Below are positions 30,106-38,929 of a stretch of DNA of 64,000 nt, piece by piece. Position numbers and translations under genes: made by a program. Every line of letters starts with the position of its first letter. Position 1 is the stretch's first letter. The DNA is taken from positions 1-64,000 of the forward strand of contig JACCQO010000006.1 of assembly GCA_015709205.1 (NCBI GenBank). The letters are read 5' to 3'. The notes under the pieces were generated by a model. The model did not search any database. It was given only the letters and a program-made list of their open reading frames with translations, and was not told where the DNA came from. Origin of the DNA: Desulfovibrionaceae bacterium (GTDB lineage Bacteria > Desulfobacterota > Desulfovibrionia > Desulfovibrionales > Desulfovibrionaceae).

Positions 30106-31671
30106 ATGATCGCCTCTGCGCAGACAACCCGGGAGTTGGAGCCGTACCTGGGAACCCTACGGCGCATCGTCACCGAGATGGGTCCGCAAAGCTCCTTCCA
30201 GGGCGCGCTCAAGTCCATCCTCAAGCTCCTGTCGGACAACCACGGCTTCATCCGCCCCAACCTCGTGATCTTCGATCCCGAGACCAAGGTGCTCAAGCTC
30301 TCCCTGTCCGACGGCGCGCCCAAGAATTCCCACGTGACCTACGAACCCGGCCAGGGCGTCACCGGCCAGGTCTTTTCCACCGGCCAGCCGGTCATCGTGC
30401 CGCGCATGAAGGACCACCCGGCCTTCCTGAACAAGGCCTTCGGCCGCACCGACGACGAACTCGGCGACCTGGCCTTCCTCTGCGTGCCGATCATCTCCCC
30501 GGGCGAGGAGCAGAAGGGCGGCGAGGTCATCGGCACCCTGTCCGTGGACGCGCATTCGGCCCCGGTGGACGTGCTCGAGGCCCAGTGCCGCTTCCTGGAG
30601 GTCGTGGCCGGGATGATCGCCAACCAGGCCGCCTACCTCCAGGAGGAGATGGCCCGCCAGAAGCACCTCATGGCCCAGGGGCTGGTGGGCGGCGAGGCCG
30701 GCGGCGACCAGGGCGACATCGTGGCCACGTCCAAGGCCATGCGCATGGTCCTGGGCCAGGTGGGCCAGGTGGCCCCCAGCCGCGCCACGGTGCTGCTGCG
30801 CGGCGAATCCGGCACGGGCAAGGAACTGCTGGCCGAGGCCATCCACTCCGCCAGCCCCCGCGCGGACAAGGCGCTGATCAAGCTCAACTGCGCGGCCCTG
30901 CCCTCGGAACTCATCGAAAGCGAACTCTTCGGCTTCCAGAAGGGCGCGTTCACCGGCGCGGTGCAGCCCAAGAAGGGCCTTTTCGAACTGGCGCACAAGG
31001 GCACCCTGTTCCTGGACGAGATCGGCGAGCTCTCGCCCAACGCCCAGGCCAAGGTGCTGCGCGCCATCCAGGAGCAGGAGATCCAGCGCCTGGGCAGCGA
31101 GCAGACCATCTCCGTGGACGTGCGCATGATCTGCGCCACGCACCAGCCCCTGGAGGAACTGGTGGAAAAGGGCCTCTTCCGTGAGGACCTCTACTACCGC
31201 ATCAACGTCTTTCCGGTGTTCATTCCGCCCCTGCGCGAGCGGCGCGAGGACGTGCTGCCCCTGGCCGAGCACTTCCTCGCGTCCTACTGCGAGGAATACG
31301 GCAAGTCCATCCGGCGCATCAGCTCCCCGGCCATCGACCTTCTCACCCAGTACCACTGGCCGGGCAACGTCCGCGAGCTGAAGAACTGCGTGGAGCGCGC
31401 CGTGCTCATCTGCGACGAGGAGGTCATCCGCACCTACCACCTGCCCCCGTCGCTGCAGACCGCGGAAAGCTCGGCCACGGACACGGACCTGTCCTTTTGC
31501 GAGGCCGTGGCCAAGTTCGAGCAGGAGCTGTTGGTGGACGCGCTGAAGAAGGCGCGCGGCAACATGCTCCAGGCCGCGCGCGACCTGCGCGTAAGCTATC
31601 GCATCGTCAACTACAAGGTGAAGAAGTACGGGTTGGATCCCAAGCGCTTCGCCGTGACCCGGGGCCGCTAG
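30106..31671 (+). CDS. Sigma-54-dependent transcriptional activator with N-terminal GAF domain
   Basis: A 521-residue NifA-type activator. A GAF domain spans about residues 25-180 and probably senses a small ligand. The AAA+ domain follows with Walker A GESGTGKE (233-240), the sigma-54 contact loop GAFTGA (280-285) intact, Walker B LFLDEIGE (301-308) and WPGNVRELKN (418-427). A Fis-type helix-turn-helix lies near 480-510. It lacks a receiver domain. It sits 19 bases after iorB, so it may regulate aryl-pyruvate or amino-acid use, but no sigma-54 promoter precedes iorA here. Confidence 0.94.
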   Translation: MIASAQTTRELEPYLGTLRRIVTEMGPQSSFQGALKSILKLLSDNHGFIRPNLVIFDPETKVLKLSLSDGAPKNSHVTYEPGQGVTGQVFSTGQPVIVPRMKDHPAFLNKAFGRTDDELGDLAFLCVPIISPGEEQKGGEVIGTLSVDAHSAPVDVLEAQCRFLEVVAGMIANQAAYLQEEMARQKHLMAQGLVGGEAGGDQGDIVATSKAMRMVLGQVGQVAPSRATVLLRGESGTGKELLAEAIHSASPRADKALIKLNCAALPSELIESELFGFQKGAFTGAVQPKKGLFELAHKGTLFLDEIGELSPNAQAKVLRAIQEQEIQRLGSEQTISVDVRMICATHQPLEELVEKGLFREDLYYRINVFPVFIPPLRERREDVLPLAEHFLASYCEEYGKSIRRISSPAIDLLTQYHWPGNVRELKNCVERAVLICDEEVIRTYHLPPSLQTAESSATDTDLSFCEAVAKFEQELLVDALKKARGNMLQAARDLRVSYRIVNYKVKKYGLDPKRFAVTRGR

Positions 31672-31747
31672 GCCCCGGGCCGGTCCCGCGGGCCCTTCCG
31701 CCGGCCCGGTCCGGCCCGGCCCACGGACCGCGAAACCCGAGGTAGCC

Positions 31748-32677
<930 letters not shown>

Positions 32678-32713
32678 CGTGATGCTGCGCAGCGGCCGGA
32701 CAGGGGAGGTGGC

Positions 32714-33487
32714 GTGACCGGTTCCGTGCCCCTGGAAATCGTCTCCATCCACCACGACTGCTTCGTGCTGCGCGCCGCCGGGCGCGCGCTGCTCTTCGAC
32801 CATCCAGCGCCCGAGCACCTGCCCGGCCCGGCTGCGGCCGCGCTCGTCCCCCTGGTGCGCGGCGCGGACCTCACGGTGCTCATCTCCCACAGCCACGCCG
32901 ACCACTTCGGCCCGCAGGTGCTCGATCTGGCGCGCACCGCACGCCGCGTGGACTGGATCGTGTCCTACGACGTGGCCGACCTGCATGCGGCGTTCGCCGG
33001 GCCCGAACTGCTCGGCGGTGCGGTGCGCGTGGCCGAGCCGGAGGAGCCGCTGGAACTGCGCGACCTGCGCGTGCTGCCCGTGGAGTCCACGGACCTGGGC
33101 GTGGGCTTCTGCATCGAATGGCTCGACCGGCGCATCTTTTTCGCGGGCGACGTGGCCGAATGGGACTGGGGCGGGGCGGACCCGGCCGCGCGCGCCTTTG
33201 CGCGCGACTTCTATGCCGCGACCCTGGAACGGATCGCCGCCTGGCTCGGCACCGCTCCGCTGGACCTGGCCCTGCACAACGCGGACGCGCGGCTGGCCAA
33301 CTGGGCCGGGGCGCTGCGGTTTCTGCGCGCGTTGTCCCCGCGCTTCTTCGCGCCCATGCACGATTTCGGCGACCGCGCCGTTCCGGCGCGCTTCGCCGCG
33401 ACGGCCAAGGCCGAACCCGGCCTCGGGCCGCTCCCGGAATTTCTGCTCTTCGATGCGCCGGGCGCATCGCGCGAGATCGACCTCTAG
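32714..33487 (+). CDS. Metallo-beta-lactamase-fold hydrolase
   Basis: A 257-residue protein with the MBL metal motif HSHADHFG (about residues 58-65), a further Asp in FFAGDVAEWD and a C-terminal His in MHDFGD, consistent with a metal-dependent hydrolase of the UlaG/UPF0173 kind. Start is GTG 32714 with GGGGAGG upstream. It follows the nitrilase-family gene by 36 bases. Substrate unknown. Confidence 0.82.
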   Translation: MTGSVPLEIVSIHHDCFVLRAAGRALLFDHPAPEHLPGPAAAALVPLVRGADLTVLISHSHADHFGPQVLDLARTARRVDWIVSYDVADLHAAFAGPELLGGAVRVAEPEEPLELRDLRVLPVESTDLGVGFCIEWLDRRIFFAGDVAEWDWGGADPAARAFARDFYAATLERIAAWLGTAPLDLALHNADARLANWAGALRFLRALSPRFFAPMHDFGDRAVPARFAATAKAEPGLGPLPEFLLFDAPGASREIDL

Positions 33488-33493
33488 GGCGCT

Positions 33494-33518
33494 CCCCGGC
33501 CGCATCCGGCGGCCGGGG
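33494..33518. terminator. GC hairpin between the MBL gene and thiC
   Basis: Perfect 10-bp stem CCCCGGCCGC/GCGGCCGGGG with a 5-base loop, six bases after the stop at 33487. There is no U tract; it may be a weak terminator. The 102-base gap to thiC does not contain a recognisable TPP riboswitch. Confidence 0.45.
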
Positions 33519-33589
33519 CGCGCGTTCCTCCCTTCGCGGCGCCCCGCGCGCGCCGCGCCGAACGCCACAAACCACAGCAAGGAAGTATC

Positions 33590-34861
33590 ATGAGCATCAT
33601 CGGCAAGAACCGGATATTGCAAGACTACCTGGACGAGCACCACAACGCCCTGGCGGCCCGCGAAAACGTGGACAGTGCACTCCTGCGCCAGGGGCTGGAC
33701 AAGGGCACCGTCACCCTGCTGGCCAACCCGGCGCACCCGGACGTGCTGCCCACGCTCATCGGCCGCCCGGCCACGGTCAAGGTCAACGCCAACCTGGGCA
33801 CCTCGCCCTTCTGCTGCGATCCGGCCGTGGAGATGGACAAGCTGCGCGCGGCCGAGCAGGCCGGGGCGCACGCGGTCATGGACCTGTCCACGGCGGGCGA
33901 CCTGGACGAGATCCGCACCGGCATGATCCGCGCCTCGCGGCTGCCGCTGGGCACCGTGCCCCTGTATTCCCTGGCCCAGCGCTGCGTGGCCGAGGGCCGC
34001 GATCCGGCCGGGTTCGAACCGTCCGAACTGCTCGACGAGATCCGCAAGCAGGCCGAGCAGGGCGTGGATTTCATGACCGTGCACTGCGGCCTGACCCGGC
34101 GCGGCGCGCAGCTGGCTACCTCCGGCAACCGGCTCATGGGCATCGTCTCGCGCGGCGGCTCGATCCTGGCGCGCTGGATGCGCGACCACGACGCCGAGAA
34201 CCCGCTGCTCACGCACTACGACGAGGTGCTCGACCTGGCCCTGGCGCACAACGTGACGCTCAGCCTGGGCGACGGGCTGCGGCCCGGCGCGGGCGCGGAC
34301 GCGGGCGACGCGGCCCAGTGGGAGGAGGTGCTCGTGCTCGGCGAGCTGACCCTGCGCGCGCGCGAGCGCGGCGTGCAGGTCATGATCGAGGGCCCGGGCC
34401 ACGTGCCCCTGGACCTGGTGGAGGCGCAGATCCGCTCCATCAAGCAGGCCACGCACGATGCGCCGCTCTACGTGCTCGGCCCCCTGGTCACGGACTGCGC
34501 GCCCGGCTACGACCACATCGCCGGGGCCATCGGCGGCGCGCTGGCCGCGCGCAGCGGCGCGGACTTCCTCTGCTACCTCACGCCCGCCGAGCACCTGACC
34601 CTGCCCACGCGCGAGGACGTGTGGAACGGCGTGATGGCCTCGCTGGTGGCCGCGCATGCCGCCGAGGTCTCCCTGCGGCGGCCCGAGGCCGTGGCCCGCG
34701 ACCACGAGATCTCCCGCGCGCGCAAGGAGCTGGACTGGGACGCGGTGCGCGCCGCGGCCCTGGACCCGGAGCTGGTGGAGCGGCGGCGCGGCGAGCACAA
34801 AAAGGAAAAGGAATGCGCCATGTGCGGCAAGTTCTGCGCCGTGCGCATGCTCGACGAATAG
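33590..34861 (+). CDS. thiC: ThiC, phosphomethylpyrimidine synthase (short anaerobic form)
   Basis: A 423-residue radical-SAM enzyme converting AIR to HMP phosphate for thiamine. VNANLGTSPF, EGPGHVPL and DYDHIAG-like CAPGYDHIAGAIGG are ThiC core motifs; the C-terminal cluster site is CAMCGKFC (CxxCxxxxC). It lacks the N-terminal extension of enteric ThiC. AAGGAAG precedes ATG 33590. A paralogue, BzaF, uses the same fold for hydroxybenzimidazole, so that alternative cannot be excluded. No thi operon and no TPP riboswitch are adjacent. Confidence 0.9.
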   Translation: MSIIGKNRILQDYLDEHHNALAARENVDSALLRQGLDKGTVTLLANPAHPDVLPTLIGRPATVKVNANLGTSPFCCDPAVEMDKLRAAEQAGAHAVMDLSTAGDLDEIRTGMIRASRLPLGTVPLYSLAQRCVAEGRDPAGFEPSELLDEIRKQAEQGVDFMTVHCGLTRRGAQLATSGNRLMGIVSRGGSILARWMRDHDAENPLLTHYDEVLDLALAHNVTLSLGDGLRPGAGADAGDAAQWEEVLVLGELTLRARERGVQVMIEGPGHVPLDLVEAQIRSIKQATHDAPLYVLGPLVTDCAPGYDHIAGAIGGALAARSGADFLCYLTPAEHLTLPTREDVWNGVMASLVAAHAAEVSLRRPEAVARDHEISRARKELDWDAVRAAALDPELVERRRGEHKKEKECAMCGKFCAVRMLDE

Positions 34862-34890
34862 ACGCGGCGCGCGTCCGGCCGGGCTCCGTC

Positions 34891-34923
34891 CATTTCCGGA
34901 GCATTTCCGGAGCATTTCCGGAA
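34891..34923. repeat. Three tandem copies of an 11-bp unit
   Basis: CATTTCCGGAG occurs at 34891-34901 and 34902-34912, with a third copy differing in its last base at 34913-34923. It is intergenic, between thiC and the pilT promoter. The spacing of about one helical turn would suit repeated protein binding, though chance duplication is as likely. Confidence 0.7.
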
Positions 34924-34939
34924 CCGGGCCGGGCGGGCC

Positions 34940-34969
34940 TTGCCGGGCGCGCGCACATCCCGTATACAA
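34940..34969 (+). promoter_or_regulatory. Putative sigma-70 promoter of the pilT genes
   Basis: TTGCCG (34940-34945) and TACAAT (34964-34969), 18-base spacer. Predicted start near 34976 places the leader hairpin at the very 5-prime end of the transcript. Confidence 0.5.
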
Positions 34970-34975
34970 TGGCGT

Positions 34976-35012
34976 GGAAAAACCGCCGGTTCCGCGTTGT
35001 GTCGGTTTTTCC
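34976..35012 (+). other. Leader hairpin at the predicted 5-prime end of the pilT mRNA
   Basis: Perfect 10-bp stem GGAAAAACCG/CGGTTTTTCC (34976-34985 and 35003-35012) with a 17-base loop, about 80 bases before the first pilT ATG. It could stabilise the transcript as an OmpA-type 5-prime stem; the U-rich 3-prime arm makes a weak terminator possible. Confidence 0.5.
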
Positions 35013-35094
35013 GGTTCCGCATGCGGTTGCGCTCGTCGCATGATCGCTGGCGCATGGCCGCACGTCGCACAGGCGCACCGCGCCGGGGGGAGAC

Positions 35095-36174
35095 ATGGCC
35101 CAGATAGACGCGTTCTTCCGGATGATCCACGAGGTCGGCGGCTCGGACCTGCACCTGGCCGCGGGCTCCCAGCCCATCGTGCGGCTGCACGGCGAACTGC
35201 AGCGCATCAAGTACAAGGTCCTGCAGCACGACGAGCTCAAGCAACTGCTCTACGAGATCACCCCGGAGAGCAAGGTCAAGGTCTTCGAGGAGACCGGCGA
35301 CGTGGACTTCGCCTACGAGGTGCCGGGGCTGGCGCGCTACCGAGCCAACTTCTTCATGCAGCGCCGGGGCATCGGAGCCGTGTTCCGCGAGATCCCCCAG
35401 AAGATCCTCACCGTGGAGCAGCTCGGCCTGCCGGCCATCGTGCAGAGCCTGGCCCTGCTGCCCAAGGGCCTCGTGCTCGTCACCGGCCCCACGGGCTCGG
35501 GCAAGTCCACCACGCTGGCCGCGATCATCGACTACGCCAATTCCCGGCGCAAGGACCACATCCTGACCATCGAGGACCCCATCGAGTTCGTGCACGAGCC
35601 GCGCAACTGCCTGATCAACCAGCGCGAGGTGGGCCGCGACACCAAGAGCTTCCACGCCGCCCTGCGCGGGGCCCTGCGCGAGGACCCGGACATCATCCTG
35701 GTGGGCGAAATGCGCGACCTGGAGACCATCCAGCTGGCCATCGAGGCCGCCGAGACCGGCCACCTGGTGTTCGGCACCCTGCACACCATCTCGGCCTCCA
35801 AGACCGTGGACCGCATCATCGAGGTCTTTCCCGGGGACCTCCAGGGCCAGATCCGCAACGGCCTGGCCGAGTCCATGCGCGCCGTGGTGGCCCAGAACCT
35901 CTTCCGGCGCGTCGACAAGCCCGGCCGCGTGGCCGCCCTGGAAATCCTCGTCGGCGTTCCGGCCGTGCGCAACCTCGTGCGCGAGCAGAAGACCTTCCAG
36001 CTCGATTCGGTCATGGAGACCGGCTCGCGCCACGGCATGCAGACCCTGGACGCGGAAATCCTCAAGCTCCTGGAAAAGAAGATCATCTCGCCCGAGGACG
36101 CCTACTCCAAGGCCGTGGACAAGAAGAAGTTCGAACAGTTCCTGAGCAAGGCGCCGGACGCCCTGGGGGCCTGA
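35095..36174 (+). CDS. pilT: PilT-type pilus retraction ATPase (first copy)
   Basis: A 359-residue secretion ATPase. GGSDLHLAAGSQPIVRLHG is the PilT N-terminal motif; Walker A is GPTGSGKST (131-139). DPDIILVGEMRDLETI is the Walker B/Asp-box region, and a His box (HLVFGTLHT) follows. PilT powers pilus retraction. GGGGAG precedes ATG 35095. One base separates it from the second pilT-like gene. Confidence 0.93.
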   Translation: MAQIDAFFRMIHEVGGSDLHLAAGSQPIVRLHGELQRIKYKVLQHDELKQLLYEITPESKVKVFEETGDVDFAYEVPGLARYRANFFMQRRGIGAVFREIPQKILTVEQLGLPAIVQSLALLPKGLVLVTGPTGSGKSTTLAAIIDYANSRRKDHILTIEDPIEFVHEPRNCLINQREVGRDTKSFHAALRGALREDPDIILVGEMRDLETIQLAIEAAETGHLVFGTLHTISASKTVDRIIEVFPGDLQGQIRNGLAESMRAVVAQNLFRRVDKPGRVAALEILVGVPAVRNLVREQKTFQLDSVMETGSRHGMQTLDAEILKLLEKKIISPEDAYSKAVDKKKFEQFLSKAPDALGA

Positions 36175-36175
36175 C

Positions 36176-37348
36176 ATGCTCCGTTCCCAGCTCGACCACC
36201 TCATCGGCCAGGTGCTCGACTTCGAGCCCGGCACCTCGGACATCATCCTCACCGCGGGCAAGCGCGCCCAGGCCGAGGTGCACGGCAAGCTCGAGGACGC
36301 GCCCCTGGCCCCGGACCTCGGGCCCCTGACCCCGTTCCAGACCGAGGCCATGGCCTGGTGCCTCATGGGCCGCAGCCGCCGCCTGTTCGAGGACCTGGCG
36401 CGCCAGGGCTCCTGCGACCTGGCCTACCAGCTCGCGGGCCGGGCGCGTTTCCGCGTGAACATCTTCAGCCAGCGCGGGTCCCTGGCCATCGTCATGCGCC
36501 AGCTCTCCACGAAGATTCCCACGGCCAGGCAGCTCAACCTGCCCGCCATCTTCGAGAAGATGGCCAACGAGAAGTTCGGCCTGATCCTCGTGACCGGCGG
36601 CACGGGCTCGGGCAAGTCCACGTCCCTGGCGGCGCTCATCGACGCCATGAACGAGCGCTTTCCCTACCACATCGTCACCCTGGAGGACCCCGTCGAATTC
36701 GTGCACCCGCACAAGGCGGGCACCGTGAACCAGCGGGAGATGGGCGCGGACTTCGACACCTTCGCCTCGGGGTTGCGCGCGGCCCTGCGCCAGGCCCCCA
36801 AGGTCATTCTGGTGGGCGAGATCCGCGACCGGGAGACCATCGAGATCGCCCTGCAGGCCGGAGAGACCGGCCACCTCGTGCTCGGCACGCTGCACACCTC
36901 CGACGCGGGCCAGACCATCGGCCGCATCGTGGGCATGTTCGACATCTCCGAGGAGCAGTTGATCCGCTCGCGCCTGGCCGAAAGCCTCAAGTACGTGGTC
37001 GGCCAGCGGCTTTTGCCCAAGGTCGGCGGCGGCCGCGTGGCGGCCTTCGAGGTCCTGCGCAACAACCTGCGCATCAAGGAGCTGATCCTCAAGGGCGAGA
37101 CCGAGGACAAGACCTTCCACGCCGTGCTCTCCTCGGGCGGCACCTACGGCATGGTCACCTTCGACCAGTACATCGCGGACCTTTTCCGCGCGGGCGCGGT
37201 CACCGAGGAGGCGGCCATGCTCGCGGCCAGCGACAAGTCCGCCCTGGGCCAGCTCCTGGACCGCATCAAGAGCGAGCGGGGCGAGAAGGTCTCGGACATC
37301 GAGGGGCTCGGCCTGGACGCGGACTACGGCAGCGGGGCCAAGGAGTAA
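36176..37348 (+). CDS. PilT/PilU-type retraction ATPase (second copy)
   Basis: A 390-residue PilT paralogue with Walker A GGTGSGKST (141-149), PKVILVGEIRDRETIEIALQ and HLVLGTLHTSDAGQT. The N-terminal PAS-like part differs from the first copy. A pilT-pilU pair is common, where PilU supports forced retraction but depends on PilT. The longer C-terminal tail (DIEGLGLDADYGSGAKE) favours a PilU-like role, as an inference. Confidence 0.9.
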   Translation: MLRSQLDHLIGQVLDFEPGTSDIILTAGKRAQAEVHGKLEDAPLAPDLGPLTPFQTEAMAWCLMGRSRRLFEDLARQGSCDLAYQLAGRARFRVNIFSQRGSLAIVMRQLSTKIPTARQLNLPAIFEKMANEKFGLILVTGGTGSGKSTSLAALIDAMNERFPYHIVTLEDPVEFVHPHKAGTVNQREMGADFDTFASGLRAALRQAPKVILVGEIRDRETIEIALQAGETGHLVLGTLHTSDAGQTIGRIVGMFDISEEQLIRSRLAESLKYVVGQRLLPKVGGGRVAAFEVLRNNLRIKELILKGETEDKTFHAVLSSGGTYGMVTFDQYIADLFRAGAVTEEAAMLAASDKSALGQLLDRIKSERGEKVSDIEGLGLDADYGSGAKE

Positions 37349-37351
37349 GCC

Positions 37352-38170
37352 ATGCAATTCACCTGCGCCTGCGGCAAGAAGGAACTGCGGCTGCCGGACG
37401 GCAGCCTTCCGGCGGCGGACCGCTTCGCCATCGCCTGCCCGTTCTGCAAGGAGCGCATGGTCGTGGACAAGAGCGACCCGGCCGACGTGCGCGCGACGTT
37501 CGCCGTCTCCGCCGGAGGCTCGGCCTCTGCGGGAGGCTCGGCCTCTGCGGGAGGCTCGGCCTCTGCGGGAAGCGCGGCCTCTGCGGGAGGCTCGGCCTCT
37601 GCGGGAAGCACGGCTTCTGCGGGAGGTACGACCTCTGCGAGAGGCGCGGCTCCGTCCGCACCGGCGGCTCCGGCCAAGCCCGCGCCCACCGCGCCTGCGC
37701 CGCAGGGCCAGGCCCCGGCTTCCGGGCTGGAGCCGGAAATCTTTCCGCCCGGGGCCAAGGTGGCCTTCGTGGCGCTGGACGACGAAACGTGGCGCGCGGT
37801 CGTGGAGCGGTTCTTCCAGGACAACGGCTACCACGTCAGCGACGGCGGCGACGCGGCCACGGCCCTGGCCAAGCTGCGCCTGAACAGCTACGACGCCGTG
37901 GTCGTGGACCAGGGCGGGCGCGGCGCGGCCGTGCTCGCGGAGATCGCGGCCTGGCCCGGTTCCCGGCGGCGCGACGTGTTCGTGGCCCTGGTGGGCGCGC
38001 GCGGCGCGAGCCTCGATCCGCGCCCGGGCTTCGAGCTGTCCGTCAACGCCTACCTCAACGGCGCCGACGTCACGCGCGCGTCCGAGCTGCTGGCCGGAGG
38101 ACTGGCGGAATACGCCGCTTACTACGATCTCTGGCGTACCGCCGCCGCGGCCCGAGCCGCGCAGGAGTAG
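37352..38170 (+). CDS. Zinc-ribbon, tandem-repeat linker and receiver-like domain protein
   Basis: A 272-residue protein of three parts. Residues 1-40 hold CAC (C5, C7) and CPFC (C29, C32), a probable zinc ribbon. Residues 53-98 are a six-residue repeat of SAGGSA type. Residues 133-255 look like a response-regulator receiver: acidic VALDDE after the first strand, VVVDQGG with D186 at the phospho-acceptor position, but the conserved Lys near AYLNGAD is missing. AAGGAG lies inside the end of the second pilT. It probably has a regulatory or adaptor role in pilus function. Confidence 0.8.
   Translation: MQFTCACGKKELRLPDGSLPAADRFAIACPFCKERMVVDKSDPADVRATFAVSAGGSASAGGSASAGGSASAGSAASAGGSASAGSTASAGGTTSARGAAPSAPAAPAKPAPTAPAPQGQAPASGLEPEIFPPGAKVAFVALDDETWRAVVERFFQDNGYHVSDGGDAATALAKLRLNSYDAVVVDQGGRGAAVLAEIAAWPGSRRRDVFVALVGARGASLDPRPGFELSVNAYLNGADVTRASELLAGGLAEYAAYYDLWRTAAAARAAQE
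37508..37648 (+). repeat. 18-bp tandem repeats encoding SAGGSA units
   Basis: About seven and a half copies of an 18-bp unit (GCCTCTGCGGGAGGCTCG type) run in frame; later copies diverge to SAGSAA, SAGSTA, SAGGTT and SARGAA. They make a flexible linker between the zinc ribbon and receiver-like domain. Whole-unit changes would keep the frame. Confidence 0.9.
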
Positions 38171-38217
38171 GTGGGGCGCGGAGCGAGCGACAGGCGGCAG
38201 CGTCAGGGCATGGCCGC

Positions 38218-38252
38218 AAAAAAAGCCCCCTCCGCAAGGAGGGGGCTTTTTT
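38218..38252. terminator. Bidirectional intrinsic terminator
   Basis: A 9-bp stem GCCCCCTCC/GGAGGGGGC with GCAA loop is flanked by A7 on the left and T6 on the right. It lies between convergent genes ending at 38170 (plus) and 38274 (minus), so it can serve both. Confidence 0.95.
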
Positions 38253-38273
38253 GTGGCTTGGGGCAGGCGGCGG

Positions 38274-38873
38274 TTAGTCGTAGACGTAGACGATCGCCTT
38301 GGCGTTGGCCCAGTCGGTGACAGGGGGTACCTGAACCAGGCTTGGTGCCGTCCCAGTCGTGGCCATTGTGATCAGGCCCTCGGCGGTAAGCGTGAAGTTG
38401 TCATGGCCGATCAGGGCTCCTCTCGCTACATCGTCGGTGCCATCCATGGAGACATCGACGGATTGCGCGAACAATCGAGCCGTATCCGAAAGCGTGCTCG
38501 GATCGGCCGTGCTGTCTTGGTCAGTGGCCGCCACTATGGCGAGGAAACGGTTCGTCGAGTTGGTACCAAATTTCACATAGAACGTCTGTCCGCCAAGCGC
38601 CAGCGACTGATTGAAATTTTGGACTGTGCTCGCATCGAGCGTATCCGCATCAGCGGCGAACGTCCCGGTGCGGTCATAATAGGTCCATTGCGCGACTTCG
38701 GCTTGACGGACGAAGCTGGTCATGCGTTTGCCCCGAGCGTTGCTGATCAGGTCCTGACCCTTGAGCACGGCTCCGATGATCAGGCCGATGATGATGAGCA
38801 CGATTGCGAGTTCTATCAGGGTGAAGCCGGACCGACCGTCACCCCCCCGGCACTTCTTCATTACGGTGTCCAT
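38274..38873 (-). CDS. Type IV prepilin (probable major pilin)
   Basis: A 199-residue prepilin with a 16-residue leader, cleavage after G16 before FTLIELAIVLIIIGLIIG, and Glu at +5 of the mature protein. The globular domain has no Cys pair, unlike PilA of many species. AAGGAGG precedes ATG 38873, a very strong site for high output. Base composition is visibly lower in GC than the neighbours, suggesting different history. It follows mshN-like by 56 bases, with a possible own promoter (TTGACC then TAGTCT, 17-base spacer). A major-pilin role is inferred from size, expression signal and position. Confidence 0.85.
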   Translation of the reverse strand: MDTVMKKCRGGDGRSGFTLIELAIVLIIIGLIIGAVLKGQDLISNARGKRMTSFVRQAEVAQWTYYDRTGTFAADADTLDASTVQNFNQSLALGGQTFYVKFGTNSTNRFLAIVAATDQDSTADPSTLSDTARLFAQSVDVSMDGTDDVARGALIGHDNFTLTAEGLITMATTGTAPSLVQVPPVTDWANAKAIVYVYD

Positions 38874-38929
38874 ATACCCTCCTTGAAAGAATGGACGCAG
38901 ACTAGGATTGATTCCTCAACAGGTCAAGT

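Noticed and set aside
27111..30323. Long minus-strand open frame opposite iorA and iorB
   Set aside because: Low-complexity product antisense to conserved enzymes; typical of high-GC third-position bias.
33488..33589. TPP riboswitch before thiC
   Set aside because: Too short and lacks the conserved CUGAGA-type core; only a GC hairpin is present.
37508..37648. CRISPR-like regular repeat
   Set aside because: The 18-bp units are contiguous, without spacers, and encode an in-frame linker.
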